NCBI GenBank assembly: GCA_036399835.1
Contig: DASWMI010000223.1
Location: forward strand, 1 to 52,162
Origin: DASYML01 sp036399835
Lineage (GTDB): Bacteria > Acidobacteriota > Blastocatellia > Pyrinomonadales > Pyrinomonadaceae
DNA: 52,162 nt
Direction of reading: 5' to 3'
In this document: positions 48,867-52,162 of the stretch, piece by piece
How positions within the stretch are numbered: position 1 is the stretch's first letter
Layout of the letters: each line of letters starts with the position of its first letter
The notes under the pieces: model-generated
The model's database searches: none
What the model was told of the DNA's origin: nothing
The model's input: only the letters and a program-made list of their open reading frames with translations
Translations under genes and position numbers: made by a program

Positions 48867-50483
48867 ATGCTCTTACCTTATCGCTTGATAGCGGTCAGCA
48901 TAGCCATGACGATGCTTGCGATTGCCATCCTGGCCCGGGAGCCTGAGAGCAAGCAAGCATCGTATGCTCATCTGCCGGGGTTATACGGCCAGACCAGAGC
49001 GGCGCAGCGTCGCCCTCAAGGTACTCGCAGAAGAGCGGGGCGGAGAACGGGAAGGCCCGCGAGCAGGGTTGGCAAAGCGGCAGCGAAGACAAACACCAAC
49101 ACGCAGACAAACGAGACTGCGAACAAAAATACGCCGCCTTCCGATGCATCTTCAAACTCCGCTCAATCGTCTGACAGATTTGAGCTGGTCCAGTCTATAG
49201 AGCAGAGGCTGAGCCATGAATACGACGGACTCGGCATACCCTTCTTCTCAAACAGCCGAACTCCTGCCCTGATATTGCTTCTCCTGTGTCTCCTCGTTCT
49301 CCCGCTCTCCTTTTATTTATTCGACAGTCAAAACTCAATACCAGCGCTGGTCATAGGAATCGCCAGCATCTTTTTTATTGTAGTGGGCATATTGTGGTTA
49401 AACTACAGCAGTAATCTTTTGTTGCAGGGCCAGATTGACAGCAAGAAAGTTCAAGCGCGAAAGCAGCATGAAGTCGAGACGCAGCTACAGCAACTTTATG
49501 ACAGGTTGAATAAAAACGTCGCCAACGAGGGCGAGAAAAAAGAGCTGCAAGAGCGCATGAAGAAGCTGAAAGATGACTCGCTTGGTTTATCAACGAGTCC
49601 GGCGGCTTCCCCTATCTCATCGCTCGTCTCGTCCATCCGCCCGAATTCCAGCGTCGAGCTTTCGTTGGATAAGGTGAGATTGGAAAATGTCCCCGACGGG
49701 ATAACCATTGGCATTATCGTCATGATTGGAGTCCTCGGCATCATCTTTTTAGTCTTAAAAAATCGGTCCAGAGATAGTGACGGCGGCGGAGAGTCGTCCG
49801 GCGGCGCGGGCTTCGTTGTTTTGGGCCTGATACTGCTGGCCGTCTTCGGCATTCTTTGGGTACGCAAAGGAACTGAGGAGCAACTGCACAATAAGCTCAA
49901 TGAGCAGGTCGTCTCGCAAAGATTGGCTAGTCTCGGAGAGGCTGAGAGGGAAGCTTATACGCGCAGCCAGTTGGATATTCAGGCGCGCGATCTGTTGGAC
50001 AGGCTGGCGAAGAGCGTCCCGAAAGAAAGAAACGACGAGGCGCAAAATCTCACAGACCAGCTCAGACGAATTCTGGTCCTCTCAACGACCACGCAAACTC
50101 CCGTTCCCACGCAGACTCCCGGCGGCAATACGCCCCCGTCTACACAGGCGCAAAACCCTTGCGTCGTCACCGTATTGCCCTCGGCCACGCCATGTCCGCC
50201 GCAGCTTTCCGCAGCGAGTGCGGGTGCAAACACCTCGCCCGGATTCGATTATTTGCTTCTACTCCTGCTCGCCGCCCTGACCGCTTTGTTAGGCGTACTC
50301 GGATTCAACTTCAGACAATATCTGAGCGCCCGGACAAAAAACTTGGAAGTCGAAAATGAATTGCGCGAAGACGAGTTGAGAAGAATAAAGAAGGAAGATG
50401 AAAAGGCATCCTCTTCAACAAAGAAGGAAGATGAAAAAACATCGCCTTCGGCAGAGACTAATCCGGAAGGACCGGCGTCATAG
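48867..50483 (+). CDS. Multi-pass membrane protein of unknown function with disordered linkers
   Basis: 538 residues from ATG 48867 behind GAGGAGAATG. Helices lie at about 1-22, 130-150, 160-180, 280-300, 315-335 and 470-495. Between them are charged, Gln/Lys-rich coiled-coil segments ('VETQLQQLYDRLNKNVANEGEKKELQERMKKLK' region), a Thr/Pro-rich linker (about 410-440), and a tail with a tandem repeat (K-K-E-D-E-K twice). The N-terminal ~90 residues are Arg/Thr-rich and follow a signal-like helix. I do not recognise a family. The pattern fits a scaffold or sensor in the inner membrane. Monocistronic. Confidence 0.72.
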   Translation: MLLPYRLIAVSIAMTMLAIAILAREPESKQASYAHLPGLYGQTRAAQRRPQGTRRRAGRRTGRPASRVGKAAAKTNTNTQTNETANKNTPPSDASSNSAQSSDRFELVQSIEQRLSHEYDGLGIPFFSNSRTPALILLLLCLLVLPLSFYLFDSQNSIPALVIGIASIFFIVVGILWLNYSSNLLLQGQIDSKKVQARKQHEVETQLQQLYDRLNKNVANEGEKKELQERMKKLKDDSLGLSTSPAASPISSLVSSIRPNSSVELSLDKVRLENVPDGITIGIIVMIGVLGIIFLVLKNRSRDSDGGGESSGGAGFVVLGLILLAVFGILWVRKGTEEQLHNKLNEQVVSQRLASLGEAEREAYTRSQLDIQARDLLDRLAKSVPKERNDEAQNLTDQLRRILVLSTTTQTPVPTQTPGGNTPPSTQAQNPCVVTVLPSATPCPPQLSAASAGANTSPGFDYLLLLLLAALTALLGVLGFNFRQYLSARTKNLEVENELREDELRRIKKEDEKASSSTKKEDEKTSPSAETNPEGPAS

Positions 50484-50562
50484 TTTGATGTTGGACCAGA
50501 AGCGGCGCGCCGGTTCGTCAGGAAGCGGCGCAAGACACGAATCCTGATTCGCTTTTAGTAGC

Positions 50563-52162
50563 ATGATGCACGTGGCCTCACACCATGCGTCTTTCGCTCC
50601 TCACCCGCTGGCGCTGCTCGGCGGGAGCCTGGCTGCGGGGATTCTGGCGGCGCGGCTCTGTTCACCTTCGCTTGCAATCAGCCTGGTTTGCGGAATCATC
50701 TGCTCGTTGATTGCCTTGCTCTGCCTCGCGCGCAATAAGTTGAGGGGGGCTGCTCTGTCTCTCTTGCTGGCATTCTTTTGTGCGGGGGCGTCGCTCGGAT
50801 TGGTAGAGCAGCAGGGCATCGCTGCGCATCGTGTGCAGCGGCTTTATCAAGAGGGGTTGATTGCTGCGGGCGAGCCTGTGGAGATAGAAGGCGTGCTTGA
50901 GCGCGAGCCGGAGACTGCGCCGGATAGCCTCTATCTCACTTTGCGCGTGGAGAAGTTGAGATTCAAGAATGTGGACCAGAGGGCGACGGGGTTGGTGTGG
51001 CTCGCTGCGCCTGTGAGGGATGATGCGGCGCGCACGGCATATAGAGAACTGGGGCTGCATTACGGCTCGCGTTTGAGCTTGATGACCAGGCTCAACAGGG
51101 AGGAGGGGTTTCGTAATCCGGGGGTCTCCGCCTTGACGGAATATCTTGAGCGGCGCGGTTATGAAGCGAGCGGCATCATTAAGAGTCCTCTATTGATCGA
51201 GCGCCTGGATGGCGAGCGTGTGTTCCTGCCACTCTTTTGGCTATATCAATGGCGCGAGCGTTTGCTGGCGGAAATCGGGAACAGGTTTTCGGCTGAGACG
51301 GCGGGCGTGCTCAAGGCCGCGCTGCTCGGTAATCGTTATTATCTCTCGCGTGGGGCGGCGGAGCGCTTTCGCATGGGCGGCACATTTCACGTGCTGGTCA
51401 TCAGCGGCCTTCACATCAGTTTTATCGGCGCTCTTATCTTTCTCTTCATGCGACGCATCACAGGGTCGCGCGCCTGGCAGTTCGCCGCTTCGGTCGGTTT
51501 ACTCTGGACCTATACGATTGCCGTTAGCGCTGAAAGCTCAGTCGTGCGCGCGGCCTTGATGTTCAGTTTTGTCGCGCTCGCGCCCGTGATGCATCGCCGC
51601 GCCGGAAGCCTCAACGCGCTCGGCGGTGCGGGCCTGGTGTTGCTCCTGTGGAGGCCGAGCGATCTCTTCGACCCTTCGTTTCAACTGACGTTTCTCTCCG
51701 TCCTGATGATCGTCACGATTGCCTGGCCGCTGCTGCGCAGGTTGCAGGAGATAGGCTCCTGGTATCCGACGCGCGAGAGGCCGCACCCGCCCGTTTGCCC
51801 AAGCTGGGTGAGAAGCTGCTGCGAGCTGCTCTTCTGGAGCGAGAAAGCCTGGCAGAGAGAGATGGCGCGCGCCGTCTACAGCTACAGGCTCTTTAAGAAT
51901 CCGCTGGCCGCCAGATTAGAGAGGCTTCACGTGCAACGCCCGCTGCGTTATGTCCTGAGCGCGGTGATCGTCTCGGCCAGCGTGCAGGTCGGATTGCTGC
52001 CGCTCCTGCTGGTCTACTTTCATCGCGTCTCGCTGGCCTCGATTGCCTTGAATATCTTCGTCGGATTGTTGATGGCCGCGCTCTCGCTGGTTGCATTAGC
52101 GGCACTCATCGTCGTTCAGTTTAGTACAACGCTGGCCGCGCCGCTGGTCTCGACGGCGGAAA
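50563..52162 (+). CDS. comEC: Competence protein ComEC/Rec2, N-terminal part (runs off the window)
   Basis: The frame opens at ATG 50563 (ATG 50566 is also possible) and stays open to the window edge (533 codons), so the C-terminus is missing. After N-terminal helices comes a DUF4131-like/OB region ('VEIEGVLEREPETAPDSLYLTLRVEKL'), then 'GVLKAALLGNRYYLSRGAAERFRMGGTFHVLVISGLHISFIGALIF', the ComEC competence-domain signature, and a series of membrane helices ('SVVRAALMFSFVALAPVMHRRAGSLNALG'). ComEC forms the channel for single-stranded DNA entry. With pilB, pilT and pilC in the window it supports natural transformation. Confidence 0.93.
   Translation, partial: MMHVASHHASFAPHPLALLGGSLAAGILAARLCSPSLAISLVCGIICSLIALLCLARNKLRGAALSLLLAFFCAGASLGLVEQQGIAAHRVQRLYQEGLIAAGEPVEIEGVLEREPETAPDSLYLTLRVEKLRFKNVDQRATGLVWLAAPVRDDAARTAYRELGLHYGSRLSLMTRLNREEGFRNPGVSALTEYLERRGYEASGIIKSPLLIERLDGERVFLPLFWLYQWRERLLAEIGNRFSAETAGVLKAALLGNRYYLSRGAAERFRMGGTFHVLVISGLHISFIGALIFLFMRRITGSRAWQFAASVGLLWTYTIAVSAESSVVRAALMFSFVALAPVMHRRAGSLNALGGAGLVLLLWRPSDLFDPSFQLTFLSVLMIVTIAWPLLRRLQEIGSWYPTRERPHPPVCPSWVRSCCELLFWSEKAWQREMARAVYSYRLFKNPLAARLERLHVQRPLRYVLSAVIVSASVQVGLLPLLLVYFHRVSLASIALNIFVGLLMAALSLVALAALIVVQFSTTLAAPLVSTAE

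Noticed and set aside
1..52162. tRNA, rRNA, insertion sequences, prophage
   Set aside because: No cloverleaf-type TTCGANTC box in a tRNA context, no transposase or integrase motif and no rRNA core sequence were seen.

Overview
The window looks like chromosome from an acidobacterium, probably class Blastocatellia. This is an inference from gene content: a duplicated-orphan MacB/FtsX-type permease, a DUF1800/DUF1501 secreted pair, sigma/anti-sigma pairs with the short acidic 'VREYLLG' type of anti-sigma N-terminus, zinc-ribbon plus Ser-Pro-linker membrane proteins, and a moderately high GC content by eye. I see no tRNA, rRNA, CRISPR array, transposase or phage gene.

Layout. 1-830: the start of an ECF sigma gene and a MarR regulator, divergent from two overlapping promoters inside one palindrome. 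1281-2954: the primary sigma factor rpoD. 3038-5590: a GMC oxidoreductase with an unknown partner, on the minus strand. 6044-6433: a stand-alone receiver protein. 6563-11120: a tightly coupled four-gene operon encoding a dimethylargininase-like hydrolase, a haem-oxygenase-like diiron oxidase with SznF-type ligand spacing, a membrane glycosyltransferase and a PLP amino-acid decarboxylase; it looks like a small uncharacterised biosynthetic cluster. 11175-15851 (minus): an ABC-type permease and an MFS exporter, separated by a promoter, a duplicated 103-bp element that carries two nearly identical 15-residue peptide genes, and a structured leader.

16259-17152: a secreted Cys-containing protein. 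17372-24521: a cassette bounded by terminator-like hairpins, with an ECF-like sigma factor, a membrane anti-sigma/TPR protein that continues by a -1 frame change at a run of nine T into a TPR-CHAT caspase-like protease, a zinc-ribbon membrane protein, an unknown protein and a membrane-anchored trypsin-like protease. 24625-29875 (minus): type IV pilus motor genes pilB, pilT and pilC with an extra gene. 30134-32969: a secreted TPR protein and queC/queE. 33326-40980: a second sigma/anti-sigma pair, an M28 peptidase and the DUF1800/DUF1501 pair. 41098-42994: a MerR metal-type regulator with a secreted His/Met protein, and a lone modB. 43257-50483: birA, a thioesterase, a glycosyltransferase, coaX, rlmD and two unknown proteins. 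From 50563 to the edge: comEC.

The pilus motors and comEC suggest natural transformation. The asymmetric 7-mer TGGACCA (complement TGGTCCA) occurs about 44 times by hand count, several times more than expected, and is dense between genes. It may be an uptake-type or highly iterated motif. The strongest candidates for undescribed biology are the twin micropeptides, the sigma/CHAT/trypsin cassette, the SznF-like/DDAH operon and this 7-mer.
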